This document shows, one piece after another, positions 27,552 through 36,146 of a DNA stretch of 64,000 nt (within the stretch, counting starts at the first letter, position 1; each line of letters begins with the position of its first letter). Below the pieces are notes generated by a model. The model had not been told where the DNA came from. It saw only the letters and a list, made by a program, of their open reading frames with translations, and made no database searches. The position numbers and the translations under genes were made by a program. Origin of the DNA: Flavobacterium sp. N502536 (lineage in GTDB: Bacteria > Bacteroidota > Bacteroidia > Flavobacteriales > Flavobacteriaceae); NCBI RefSeq assembly GCF_025947345.1, contig NZ_CP110011.1:4712001-4776000 (forward strand), given 5' to 3'.

Positions 27552-29366
27552 ATGAAAAAGCTAATCACTTTAGTGCTACTCACCTCATCCTTTTTTGGAG
27601 TAGCACAAAACCTGATCTCCAATGTTCCAAACCGAAATACGACCTCGTTAAACGGAGTCTGGAATTATATTGTCGATCCATACGAAACGGGCTATTACAG
27701 CTTTCATCACGACGAATACGACAAACAGACCAAACCTTCCAATGCGGCTTTTTTTAATAACTATCATGTCGTAAACAAACAGGAACTAATTGAATATGAT
27801 TTCGACAAATCCCCCAAAATCAACATTCCGGGAGACTGGACTTCACAGGTTCCGGAATTGAAATATTACGAAGGAAATGTCTGGTTCAAGAAATCTTTCG
27901 ATTATAATTTACAGGCCAAAAAACGTCTTTTTCTGTATTTTGGAGCCATTAATTACAAAGCCGATGTTTATTTAAACGGGAAGAAATTAGGAAGACACGA
28001 AGGAGGTTTTACGCCATTTAATTATGAAATCACTTCGATTGTAAAACCAAAAGACAACTATTTAGTCGTTAAAGTCGACAATACACGCCACAAAGAAGAT
28101 GTTCCGACAATCAATACCGATTGGTGGAATTACGGCGGAATCACCCGTGACGTAACGTTAATCGAAGAGAATGAATCGTTTGTAGAAGATTACCACATTC
28201 AGCTCAAAAAGGGCAATGCTGCTTTGATTTCCGGTTTTGTAAAGATCAACAACTTCAATTCGGCACAAAATAACATAAGCCTTTCGATTCCCGAATTAAA
28301 GATTCATTATAAAGGAAAAATTGGTGCTGACGGAATCCTAAACTTTGAAATTCCGGCAAAAAAAATCTCGTACTGGGCTCCTGAAAACCCAAAATTATAC
28401 GAAGTAACAATCGATTATAACGGCCAGCAATTAAAAGATACCATTGGTTTCAGAACCATTGAAACTGAGGGAGACAAAATCCTCCTGAATGGAAAACCAA
28501 TCTTTCTGCGCGGAATTTCGATTCATGAAGAAAATGCAAAAGGTGGTCGTGCCCATTCGGAAGAAGATGCTTTACGTCTTTTAAACTGGGCAAAAGAACT
28601 GGGCTGCAACTATGTACGTCTCGCCCATTATCCACACAACGAAAATATCATCAGAGTAGCCGATAAAATGGGAATCATGGTTTGGGAGGAAATTCCGGTG
28701 TACTGGACAGTTGAATTCACCAATACAAACACCTACAAAAATGCCGAAGAGCAGTTGACAGCAGCCATTACGAGAGATAAAAACAGAGCCTGCATCATCA
28801 TCTGGTCGATGGCCAATGAAACTCCAATTTCGGATGCCCGAAATACATTTATCAAAAATCTGGTGGATCACACCAAATCTTTAGACAATACCCGACTCAT
28901 CAGTGCGGCTTTACTGACGCAAACCGGAGCAGACGGTTTTGGAACAATCAATGACGAAATTGGTCAATATCTGGATCTTATTTCCTTCAATCAGTATTTA
29001 GGCTGGTATGGCGGAAAACTGGAAAACGCCGAAAAGATTTTCTGGAAAACCAAATACAACAAACCCGTGATTGTCTCTGAATTTGGAGGTGATGCCAAAC
29101 AAGGTCTGCACGGTGAAAAAAACGAACGATGGACAGAGGAGTATCAGGAATACCTGTACATTCAAAATCTGAAAATGATCGAAAAAATACCACATCTGAG
29201 CGGCTTAAGTCCGTGGATTCTGGTTGATTTCAGATCGCCAAAACGACTTTTACCCGGAATTCAGGACGGATACAACCGAAAAGGATTGATCTCCAATGAT
29301 GGAAATAAAAAGAAAGCCTTTTATATTATGCAGGATTGGTATGCAAAGAAGAAAAAAGAATATTAA
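27552..29366 (+). CDS. GH2 beta-glucuronidase
   Basis: 604 residues, the size of beta-glucuronidases, with a signal peptide ending GVAQ. Domains: jelly roll (WFKKSFDYN ... YLNGKKLGRHEGGFTPF), Ig-like, TIM barrel (LNGKPIFLRGISIHEEN). Acid/base E423 in SMANETP, nucleophile E510 in VSEFGGD. N575-R-K577 in YNRKGLISND aligns well with the NKKGIF uronate-recognition motif of the E. coli enzyme, so removal of terminal beta-glucuronic acid is likely. It is the last gene of the PUL1 enzyme operon, 10 bases after the lyase-like gene, and probably releases free glucuronate for the uxu branch. Confidence 0.85.
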   Translation: MKKLITLVLLTSSFFGVAQNLISNVPNRNTTSLNGVWNYIVDPYETGYYSFHHDEYDKQTKPSNAAFFNNYHVVNKQELIEYDFDKSPKINIPGDWTSQVPELKYYEGNVWFKKSFDYNLQAKKRLFLYFGAINYKADVYLNGKKLGRHEGGFTPFNYEITSIVKPKDNYLVVKVDNTRHKEDVPTINTDWWNYGGITRDVTLIEENESFVEDYHIQLKKGNAALISGFVKINNFNSAQNNISLSIPELKIHYKGKIGADGILNFEIPAKKISYWAPENPKLYEVTIDYNGQQLKDTIGFRTIETEGDKILLNGKPIFLRGISIHEENAKGGRAHSEEDALRLLNWAKELGCNYVRLAHYPHNENIIRVADKMGIMVWEEIPVYWTVEFTNTNTYKNAEEQLTAAITRDKNRACIIIWSMANETPISDARNTFIKNLVDHTKSLDNTRLISAALLTQTGADGFGTINDEIGQYLDLISFNQYLGWYGGKLENAEKIFWKTKYNKPVIVSEFGGDAKQGLHGEKNERWTEEYQEYLYIQNLKMIEKIPHLSGLSPWILVDFRSPKRLLPGIQDGYNRKGLISNDGNKKKAFYIMQDWYAKKKKEY

Positions 29367-29536
29367 AAAAATTTCCTTATAAAATGATAATTTAAGAGAA
29401 AAAACAGCTGCATTCTATATCATTCTAAATGAAACAGAAGAACCGTTAGCAATTCATTAACAAAAAACAAACCTTAATTATATGATTTTTATTCATTATT
29501 AACTTACTTTGTAGATATTCTAAAAATTGTAATTCT

Positions 29537-30100
29537 ATGAAAAAATTAAGTTTAATGGCAGTTACTTTATTTGCTGCCTTTACAGTTCAAGCACAGGATT
29601 TAGTAAAATTTGCTCCGTTAGACGCAAGTCCGGTCGACATTTCGTATTTCCCGAATAAAGCGGTAAAATTCAAAAAAACCGATAATCCTGCTCCGGCGAT
29701 TAAGGTTATTTACGCAAGACCTTCTGCTAAAGGACGTGCTATTTTTGGTGATTTAATTAAATTTGGTGAAGTTTGGCGTGTAGGTGCTAACGAAAATACC
29801 GAAATCAAGTTTTACAAACCGGTTACTATTGGCGGAGTAAATATTCCTGCCGGAACTTACAGTTTGTTTGCCATTCCTGAAAAAGACAAATGGACGATCA
29901 TTATCAATAAAGAAATTGATTTGTGGGGTGCCTATGCATACGATGAAAGTAAAGATATTGCAAGGGTAAGCGTTCCGGTGAAACCGGTATCCAATACAAT
30001 CGAAGCCTTATCGATTGCTTTTACCGCTCAGGGCGCTGTAGCGAATTTAGTAATTGGCTGGGACAAAACAACTGTTGAAGTTCCAATAACCATTAAGTAA
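29537..30100 (+). CDS. Secreted DUF2911 protein
   Basis: 187 residues with a signal peptide (KKLSLMAVTLFAAFTVQAQ). The core matches DUF2911: IKVIYARPSAKGRAIFGDLIKFGEVWRVGANENTEI, then AGTYSLFAIPEKDKWTIIIN, a beta-rich secreted domain of unknown function common in Bacteroidota. It stands alone with its own promoter region and a strong terminator downstream (30126-30165), so it does not look like part of the PUL. No enzymatic residues are known for the family. Confidence 0.85.
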   Translation: MKKLSLMAVTLFAAFTVQAQDLVKFAPLDASPVDISYFPNKAVKFKKTDNPAPAIKVIYARPSAKGRAIFGDLIKFGEVWRVGANENTEIKFYKPVTIGGVNIPAGTYSLFAIPEKDKWTIIINKEIDLWGAYAYDESKDIARVSVPVKPVSNTIEALSIAFTAQGAVANLVIGWDKTTVEVPITIK

Positions 30101-30125
30101 TTGTTTAGCGGCAGAACGATATACC

Positions 30126-30165
30126 AAAAGAGACACTAGTTTTAAATTAGTGTCTCTTTTTTTTT
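30126..30165 (+). terminator. Terminator after the DUF2911 gene
   Basis: AAAAGAGACACTA pairs with TAGTGTCTCTTTT (right arm 30148-30160), followed by more T. Very strong stem of 13 base pairs. Confidence 0.9.
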
Positions 30166-30198
30166 CACTCATTAACATCAACCTCAAAACCAAAAAAG

Positions 30199-31599
30199 AT
30201 GAAAAACACCTATTTATTCTTGTTTTTTTTAGGGGCAATTTGTGTCGGGCATTCCCAGCAAAAGTTCAAAATTACCTATGAACAGCTAAAAGAATACGAA
30301 GGCCTTTATGAGTACCAAAACAATACCACACTGCAAATCGCGGCTTCACCAAAAGATACGCTATTGTATGCGATCATCAACGAAAGCAAATATCCACTGA
30401 CGCCTTCGGAGAAAGACATTTTTCTAAACACCTCTAATGAAAAAGTAACTTTTGTACGCGATAAAACTGCTATTCTCAACGGCTATACGACGGATGAAAA
30501 GACGTTTAAACTAATCAATAAAAAGGTCATTTTCCTCAAAGAAATGTGGTACCCCAGACTCAACGTACCGAAAGATTACGTATACCTGTACCAGCAACCC
30601 AAAAAAGAGAATGATGGCCTCGTGACCGGAACTATTGACAATACCGGGCTGGACAAGGCATTATTGGGCGAAATGATGCGAAAAATTGTCAACGGATCGT
30701 ACCCAAACGTCCACAGTGTGCTGATTATTAAAGATGGGAAATTAGTTTTTGAAGAGTATTTTTATGACTACAACAAAACCAAACTGCACGAACTGCGTTC
30801 GGCAACCAAAAGTTTTGTTTCGGCACTTACCGGAATCGCGATTGACAAAGGATACATTAAAAGTAAAAAAGAAACGGTACTCTCCTATTTCCCTGGTTAC
30901 ACTTTTAAAAACCTCAACGAAGACAAAAGACAAATTACAATTGAAAACCTGCTTACCAACCAAAGCGGACTCGATTGTGATATAAGCAATCCGAAATCTG
31001 CGGGTGATGAAACGAGCATGAACTCTTCTGACGACTGGGTTCAGTATACACTTGATTTGCCCATGATTGATGTACCCGGAGGCAAAGGAATGTACTGCTC
31101 CGGAAACCCGATTACACTTGGTAAAATAATCGAAAAAGCATCCAAAATGCCTTTGCCCGATTTTGCAAAAGAAACGCTTTTTAAAGAGCTCGGCATTAAA
31201 AACTTTAAATGGAATTTTAAACCTGATGCTTCAAGTGCCGAAACCTTCTGTCAGCTGTATTTAAGCTCCAGAGATATGGCTAAACTGGGTTTGCTGTATC
31301 TCAATAAAGGCGTCTGGAACAGCAAACAGCTCATCTCTAAGGAATGGATTCAGGAATCCTTAACCAAACATACCGAAATTCAGGGGATTAATTATGGTTA
31401 TTTGTGGTGGCTCAAATATCTGCAAGTCGATGGCGTGAAATATTACGGCGCAGCGGCACAGGGAAACGGTGGCCAGAAAATCTATATTTGGGAACAGCAA
31501 AACATGATTACCATTATTACAGGAGGAAATTACAACTCGCAATCCCCAAGTGACGAATTGATTCAAAAATACATTTTAAAAGCTTTTAATAAAAAATAA
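30199..31599 (+). CDS. Serine hydrolase, class C beta-lactamase fold
   Basis: 466 residues with a signal peptide (LFLFFLGAICVGHSQ). After an N-terminal about 130-residue domain the class C/DD-peptidase fold begins with SVLIIKDGKLVFEEYFYDYN. The catalytic SxxK is S201-A-T-K204 (RSATKSFVSAL), and YCSGN near residue 295 is the Y-x-N element. KIYIWEQQNMITIITGG supplies the final strand. Probably a periplasmic esterase, peptidase or penicillin-binding-like enzyme; beta-lactamase activity should not be assumed. It is preceded and followed by unrelated genes. Confidence 0.85.
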   Translation: MKNTYLFLFFLGAICVGHSQQKFKITYEQLKEYEGLYEYQNNTTLQIAASPKDTLLYAIINESKYPLTPSEKDIFLNTSNEKVTFVRDKTAILNGYTTDEKTFKLINKKVIFLKEMWYPRLNVPKDYVYLYQQPKKENDGLVTGTIDNTGLDKALLGEMMRKIVNGSYPNVHSVLIIKDGKLVFEEYFYDYNKTKLHELRSATKSFVSALTGIAIDKGYIKSKKETVLSYFPGYTFKNLNEDKRQITIENLLTNQSGLDCDISNPKSAGDETSMNSSDDWVQYTLDLPMIDVPGGKGMYCSGNPITLGKIIEKASKMPLPDFAKETLFKELGIKNFKWNFKPDASSAETFCQLYLSSRDMAKLGLLYLNKGVWNSKQLISKEWIQESLTKHTEIQGINYGYLWWLKYLQVDGVKYYGAAAQGNGGQKIYIWEQQNMITIITGGNYNSQSPSDELIQKYILKAFNKK

Positions 31600-31767
31600 G
31601 TACAAATTACAATACTGTAATTGGAGTGTAAAGCCCTGTTGCAATTGGCACAGCTGTATTTGCTTAAGTATTTGATTTATTTTTTCATCCGGTTATGCTT
31701 TATACGATGAAGTTTTGTAATTTTATGAATATCAAAGAATTTAATTTTTAACTTAATCAAAAAATAG

Positions 31768-32100
31768 ATGGGAAAATTTGTAATTACTAAAAGAGCCAAT
31801 GGTGAATTTCAATTTAATTTAAAAGCTGGTAATGGGCAAACGATTCTAACAAGTGAAGGTTATACTACGAAAGCGGCCTGCTTAAACGGAATTGAGTCTG
31901 TTAAAACAAATTCGCAAGATGATGGTAGATTTGACAAACTGGAATCTAAAAGTGGAAAACCTTATTTCAACTTAAAAGCTAGTAACGGTCAGATTATCGG
32001 AGCAAGCGAAATGTATGAGAGTACAGCCGCGAGAGATAACGGAATTGCATCGGTAAAAACAAATGCACCTGAAGCTGATACAGACGATCAAACTGCATAA
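31768..32100 (+). CDS. YegP-like DUF1508 tandem-repeat protein
   Basis: 110 residues made of two copies of the DUF1508 repeat: residues about 1-50 (FVITKRANGEFQFNLKAGNG) and 51-105 (FDKLESKSGKPYFNLKASNG), each ending GI.SVKTN. The repeat forms a small beta-beta-alpha unit, and two copies give one compact domain as in E. coli YegP. The function is unknown, with stress-related roles suggested for relatives. Monocistronic, with a terminator at 32123-32149. Confidence 0.9.
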   Translation: MGKFVITKRANGEFQFNLKAGNGQTILTSEGYTTKAACLNGIESVKTNSQDDGRFDKLESKSGKPYFNLKASNGQIIGASEMYESTAARDNGIASVKTNAPEADTDDQTA

Positions 32101-32122
32101 ATACGATACAAAATAGAAAAAG

Positions 32123-32149
32123 ATGGGGTCTTGTAACCCCATTTTTTTT
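32123..32149 (+). terminator. Terminator after the YegP-like gene
   Basis: ATGGGGT (32123-32129) pairs with ACCCCAT (32136-32142) across a 6-base loop and is followed by seven T. It may also serve the convergent XRE gene. Confidence 0.85.
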
Positions 32150-32164
32150 GTTCCAAACTTTACC

Positions 32165-32557
32165 CTAAAGCTCTCCAAATTTTTCTTTGTAACGACGTAA
32201 TTCTTCTTCGGTTTTACTTAATAATTTTTCCAGCAGTCCAATTTTATCTTCATACAAAACCTTTAATGCGGCACTATTGTCTGAATTGATCTGAATACTT
32301 CCATTATTGTTCCCTCTCACTTTATTAAAACTGTTGAAGTATCTCTGACTGTCAAAGCTGATTACATCTTCGACACTAACTTCTAAAATTCGGGCAATCT
32401 CGACCAGTTTTTCATAAGAAAGAATGGTTTTTCCCTTCTCAATTTTACTATATCCTGCCTGCGTAACACCTAACTGATCTGCCATATATTCCTGCGTATA
32501 ATTTTTTAATTCTCTTATGCTTTTTATTTTACTTTTTATTGAAGTGGAAGCGGTCAT
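32165..32557 (-). CDS. XRE-family HTH regulator with C-terminal coiled coil
   Basis: 130 residues. The HTH (residues about 10-65) reads IKSIRELKNYTQEYMADQLG then VTQAGYSKIEKGKTILSYEK, a clean Cro/CI-type domain. Residues about 98-128 (ALKVLYEDKIGLLEKLLSKTEEELRRYKEKFGE) look like a leucine-rich coiled coil for dimerisation. Similar small regulators are frequent in Flavobacterium; the target is unknown. The gene lies downstream of the small membrane-protein pair at 32688-33190 on the same strand, with a 130-base gap holding a probable promoter. Confidence 0.85.
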   Translation of the reverse strand: MTASTSIKSKIKSIRELKNYTQEYMADQLGVTQAGYSKIEKGKTILSYEKLVEIARILEVSVEDVISFDSQRYFNSFNKVRGNNNGSIQINSDNSAALKVLYEDKIGLLEKLLSKTEEELRRYKEKFGEL

Positions 32558-32687
32558 AATTTTATTTGGGGGTATTTTGTATCGCTAAAAACCGACCGGT
32601 ATGAAACTTTTAGTATTACCGCGATACTTTTTTAGTATACTATCTATCCTACTACTTCAACTGGTAGGTTTATGAAGTAGCCGATTT

Positions 32688-32777
32688 TCATTTTTTTCTG
32701 GTGGTAATAACAAAACCATACAATAGGGCAAGCACTATCACCAGCAGATCATTTTGAGAGATTTCATCTAATAACAT
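32688..32777 (-). CDS. 29-residue membrane peptide, translationally coupled
   Basis: An ATG at 32777 overlaps the stop of the upstream gene in a TAATG arrangement (one shared base) and runs to TGA at 32688. The peptide starts with acidic-polar MLLDEISQND, has one hydrophobic helix (about residues 11-25, LLVIVLALLYGFVI) and ends with basic TTRKK, an orderly single-span topology. The coupled start is strong evidence that it is translated. I do not recognise a family. It would act in the inner membrane, perhaps with the protein at 32777-33190. Confidence 0.5.
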   Translation of the reverse strand: MLLDEISQNDLLVIVLALLYGFVITTRKK

Positions 32778-33190
32778 TATAGATTTGTTTTTGTTTTTTG
32801 CAAAAGCCTGTTAAAATTCAGGTTTAGAAACTGATCAATCTGTTTCCCTATTTCGTGACGATCTAAGACTTTGATTTTCACTTTTGTTTCTTTTTTATAA
32901 ACATCTCTGACAATAACATAATAGTCAAATTCAATGGTATTATGAAATCTTAAAATGATAAGAATGGTATAAACTAATATTGTGGGGCCGATATAATACA
33001 GCTCATTTAAATTTGAAAAAACCATCGCATAATAAGCCAAAGCGGTAGCCAGAATAAAAGCTCCGTTTTCAAGAAGATAAGTCTTCTTTTTTTTGAGTAA
33101 ACCAAGTTCTGCAATTTCATTAAAACAGTATTGCCATCGTTTTGAACCATACTGAAACTGGACCTGATCCTGAGTAAGGGTAATGAACAT
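32777..33190 (-). CDS. Small two-helix membrane protein, function unknown
   Basis: 137 residues. A short N-terminal soluble part (FITLTQDQVQFQYGSKRWQYCF) is followed by LGLLKKKK, then two hydrophobic helices (about residues 44-61 and 66-82) and a C-terminal cytosolic part rich in K and V (KKETKVKIKVLDRHEIGK) ending near LLQKTKTNL. The layout is like small PH-like membrane proteins but no family is certain. Its stop codon overlaps the start of the 29-residue peptide, so the two are a unit. Confidence 0.6.
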   Translation of the reverse strand: MFITLTQDQVQFQYGSKRWQYCFNEIAELGLLKKKKTYLLENGAFILATALAYYAMVFSNLNELYYIGPTILVYTILIILRFHNTIEFDYYVIVRDVYKKETKVKIKVLDRHEIGKQIDQFLNLNFNRLLQKTKTNL

Positions 33191-33553
33191 AGTAATTAAA
33201 GGTTATTAATAAAGACAAGAAATAATTATGCTGAATGCTTAAACATAGCGACAATTAAAAATGAATTTTGCGCTTCAAAAAGAGGCAGACTGTTGCTCTT
33301 TTTTTTGAATAAAACTCTCATTCGCAATATTACGCATTCTATGCATTTTCTTTCTTACAAACCTCCTTATAGAATATAACTAAATGTTGTAATTAAATCT
33401 AAAATATCAATTTTTACTGATATTCAGGCGCAACTGCCGATGATTTTACCTTCACCGGTCTACCCCCTCTTTTCTGTCCTTACTGTTACCAAAAACGAAA
33501 AACCCCTCAATCAAAATTTTGTTTAAGGGCTTACTATTTATGGCTATTGGAGA
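33191..33553. other. Gap holding only weak signals
   Basis: 363 bases without a convincing gene. It contains an imperfect hairpin around 33278-33305 (AAAAGAG / CTCTTTT) followed by T, and a weaker one near 33500-33535 that may end the kinase transcript on the minus strand. It must also contain the promoter of the gene ending at 33190. I see nothing else. Confidence 0.4.
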
Positions 33554-34456
33554 TTATTCTTCCCCTCTCAGGAGGCTTTCAATTTTTGAAGTTGAAATTT
33601 TAGGATTGGCTCCCGGTGAAGCAGCAACTAAAGCTCCTGTCGCACACGCAAAATCGATTGCATATTGAGGTGTTTTTCCGGTAAGCAATGTCGTAATCAA
33701 AGCGGCTAAAAAAGAATCACCTGCTCCTACTGTATCGACAACTTTTACAGCATATCCGTTGTTCTCATACAATTGATTTTCCCAAAGCAATACAGCCCCA
33801 TGTTGTCCTCTGGTGACGCAAATGGCATTGGTATTGGTTTTTCCGGCAATAAAATGAATATTTTCTTCCAGTGTAGTAAAAGGCGAATGCAATGCGAGAG
33901 CAATTTCTGCTAATTCTTCGTCATTGAATTTAATAAAACTAGCGGAATGCATCAAACGCTCTAAAATCTCATAGGTATAATGAGGTTTTCTTAGATTGAC
34001 ATCAAAAACTTTGTACACATTGGTCTGCAATAATTCTTCAAGCGACTTCCTTGATACGGCATCCCGACAAACCAGACTTCCAAAAATCAAGACATCGGCA
34101 TTAACTGCCAAATTTCTGGCAAAATCACTCAATATAATCTTGTCCCATGCCGCCGGATACTGGATAGTATAACTCGCCGAACCTTTATCGTTTAAGCTTA
34201 CTTCGACCAAACCGGTTGAAAAATCTTCTGACCTGATAATCGCATCCGTTTCAAGTCCGAAACTTTTTATATGATTGATGAGAGCGGAACCGTCTTCATC
34301 ATTGCCTACACTACTAATCATAGCCGCTTCGCAACCTAACGATTGCATTCGCAAGGCAACGTTTAGTGGTGCGCCGCCAATCTTTTTTTCAGTAGCAAAA
34401 ACATCCCAAAGTACTTCTCCATAGGCTACTGCCTTAAGGTTATTTCCGTCACTCAT
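33554..34456 (-). CDS. PfkB-family carbohydrate kinase, fructokinase-like
   Basis: 300 residues, complete. N-terminal GEVLWDVFATEKKIGGAPLNVALRMQSLG carries the GG(A/G) sugar motif of fructokinases in the PfkB family, and DTVGAGDSFLAALIT near residue 247 is the ATP/anion-hole motif with catalytic Asp (in GAGD). The 'FGEVLWD ... GGAPLN' start fits fructokinase more than KDG kinase, and the KDG kinase of this window is at 57199. Monocistronic on the minus strand, not near other sugar genes. Confidence 0.85.
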   Translation of the reverse strand: MSDGNNLKAVAYGEVLWDVFATEKKIGGAPLNVALRMQSLGCEAAMISSVGNDEDGSALINHIKSFGLETDAIIRSEDFSTGLVEVSLNDKGSASYTIQYPAAWDKIILSDFARNLAVNADVLIFGSLVCRDAVSRKSLEELLQTNVYKVFDVNLRKPHYTYEILERLMHSASFIKFNDEELAEIALALHSPFTTLEENIHFIAGKTNTNAICVTRGQHGAVLLWENQLYENNGYAVKVVDTVGAGDSFLAALITTLLTGKTPQYAIDFACATGALVAASPGANPKISTSKIESLLRGEE

Positions 34457-34644
34457 TCTAAAAACATTTTTATATTAACAGGCTTGTTTAGTACAGTTTA
34501 GCATCGATTTTTTTTCTAAAAATGGAGTAGTCAAAAAAACACTTCTCCACACATTCGACGTTATTGCAATATAATGATAAAAAGCTTTGGATATAATTAG
34601 AATCAGGTACAAAAGTTGTGGAGTCCTAAAAAATATTTTCCATA

Positions 34645-34686
34645 AAAAAACCTCGTTTAAAATTCATTAAACGAGGTCTTTTTTTG
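34645..34686. terminator. Bidirectional terminator
   Basis: ACCTCGTTTA (34650-34659) pairs with TAAACGAGGT (34668-34677), with an A run on the left and a T run on the right, so it works on both strands. It ends the histone-like gene at 34698. Confidence 0.85.
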
Positions 34687-34697
34687 AAATAAAAATA

Positions 34698-34874
34698 TTA
34701 TTTTTTAGATTCTTCGATAGAAACTTTTCTAAACTCTTTTAAAAGTTTTTCAATTTCTAAAGTTGATTTACGCGCTCTTGGACCAGCAGCTTTAACACCT
34801 TTTTCCGTTAATGATTCAGCCTCTGCTTTAAATGTTTCAATTTCGGCGTTGATTTTTACTAATAGATCGTTCAT
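34698..34874 (-). CDS. Small histone H1-like protein
   Basis: 58 residues from the ATG at 34874. The upstream TTG at 34901 would add a hydrophobic tail not expected for this family. The sequence MNDLLVKINAEIETFKAEAE then LTEKGVKAAGPRARKSTLEIEKLLKEFRKVSI resembles the small histone H1-like (Hc1-related) proteins of Bacteroidota: an acidic-helical front half, then a basic RARKS stretch. It may bind DNA or ribosomes; the role is not established. Monocistronic with a strong terminator. Confidence 0.75.
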   Translation of the reverse strand: MNDLLVKINAEIETFKAEAESLTEKGVKAAGPRARKSTLEIEKLLKEFRKVSIEESKK

Positions 34875-34901
34875 GCTTATAATTATTAAATTAAGACGCA
34901 A

Positions 34902-35311
34902 AAATAAAAGTTTGCATGGGAGTTACAACACTTTTGCTGTTAAATTTATCCCCATTTTTCGGGCCTTAGCTTAACAATAAATTTACTTCTTCTTTTTTCA
35001 GCATCCCGTTTTACACAATAAACTAATAGTCAATATCTTATTTTTCTAACCCGATAATTCCTGCCTTGTAGCGCATTCAAAAGTATTTTTTATAAAATTT
35101 CATTTTCTCTCTTCAAAACGTCAAAAAAGTAACTTTTTGCTCCATCCAGCAACTGCAATTTGCTGTTTTATTGGAGAAAATCTACCCAAAAAGTACCTGA
35201 TTGAACTAAAACCGCTTCAAAAGTGATTGTATTTAGAAGGAACGTAGAGAACAAAGAAAAGTTTATTTCTCTATTTCAATTTTTACTTTTCCAAAAAGCT
35301 ATTCCTCCAAA
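34902..35311. other. Gap without a recognised gene
   Basis: 410 bases. It must carry the promoter of the histone-like gene (toward 34900) and the 3' end of the gene at 35312. It contains a short self-complementary stretch around 35130-35190 (GCTCCATCCAGCA ... TGCTGTTTTATTGGAG), but without a T tract. No ORF with recognisable content is seen. Confidence 0.4.
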
Positions 35312-35845
35312 TCAGATTCTTTCTACAGGAGTTACATTACCATCTATAAATGCAATTAACTCGGCTATTTTATGACAGCAATTGTCTTTAGTAGAAATTG
35401 AAATGATGTAGGCATTTTTATCTCTAATGTATAATAGAAAGAAGTCTTTGGTGAGAATAGCCTTTTCGATCTGGCACCAGCGATGGGTGAACCCGCCTAA
35501 TGGCGAATGTACTCCAATAAATGAATTGGTAAAACTAAATTTATACCTGCGTAAAAGACGGTCAAATTTCAATAATTTTTTGATTACCCGAAAGGTTACT
35601 TTACAAATTGTGTTTACAATTAAACAGTGAAAAAGTAAAAAGAAAATCACCAGAATTAAATCTCTTAAAATCCATTGGAAAAAATCGTGGTTATGATCCC
35701 CGCCCAAAAAAACAATTCCTAACAAGACGATCGCCAAAAAAAACGTTACTCTTTTTTTGTACAAATCTTTGAAATACATTTTATTCATAGTACGTATTTC
35801 CGCATTATTCAGATCAAACTCTAAAGAAAAGGTAGAGGTGCTCAT
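35312..35845 (-). CDS. YcxB-like membrane protein
   Basis: 177 residues. After a polar start (STFSLEFDLNNAEIRTMNKMYFKDLYKKR) come two hydrophobic helices (about residues 33-49 and 58-80), then a soluble C-terminal half (YKFSFTNSFIGVHSPLGGFTHRWCQIEKAILTKDFFLLYI) that fits the YcxB-like domain, a PH-like fold of unknown function. Monocistronic. It is a second example in this window of a small membrane-anchored PH-like protein (compare 32777-33190). I see no hint of its partners. Confidence 0.65.
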   Translation of the reverse strand: MSTSTFSLEFDLNNAEIRTMNKMYFKDLYKKRVTFFLAIVLLGIVFLGGDHNHDFFQWILRDLILVIFFLLFHCLIVNTICKVTFRVIKKLLKFDRLLRRYKFSFTNSFIGVHSPLGGFTHRWCQIEKAILTKDFFLLYIRDKNAYIISISTKDNCCHKIAELIAFIDGNVTPVERI

Positions 35846-36091
35846 ATGCTGTTGTTCTAATTATTTTTTAATAATTAATTTTCCTTTATTCCAATCTTGT
35901 TTTCCTGAAAAAACGATCCTTTCATAAAGTTCTGAGCAAATTTAGACGCAACTTTTTTTTTCGGGCACCGCTAGAAGCCATTAAACTATCGTGATAAGAC
36001 AAATCTGCAATTGGTACACATAAAGAACTTCTATACCTGTTTAACAGCCACTTAAAAGTGGTTCTGAGTCACTTTCAAAATAGCTCTAAAC

Positions 36092-36123
36092 AAAAAAGAG
36101 AGAACCTCCGTTCTCTCTTTTTT
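36092..36123. terminator. Bidirectional terminator
   Basis: AAAAAAGAGAGAAC (36092-36105) pairs perfectly with GTTCTCTCTTTTTT (36110-36123) across a 4-base loop. On the minus strand it follows the acetylesterase stop at 36147. The remaining gap 35846-36146 shows nothing else apart from the promoter region of the YcxB-like gene. Confidence 0.9.
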
Positions 36124-36146
36124 GAAAATATCATTCTTAAACTGTT

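Noticed and set aside
26414..29366. PUL1 as a heparin or chondroitin locus
   Set aside because: A heparin-lyase-like fold and GH88 would fit, but no sulfatase or hexosaminidase is present in the locus.
33554..34456. PfkB kinase as the KDG kinase of PUL1
   Set aside because: Its GGAPLN start fits fructokinase, it is alone in its transcript and lies away from the uronate genes; kdgK is at 57199.
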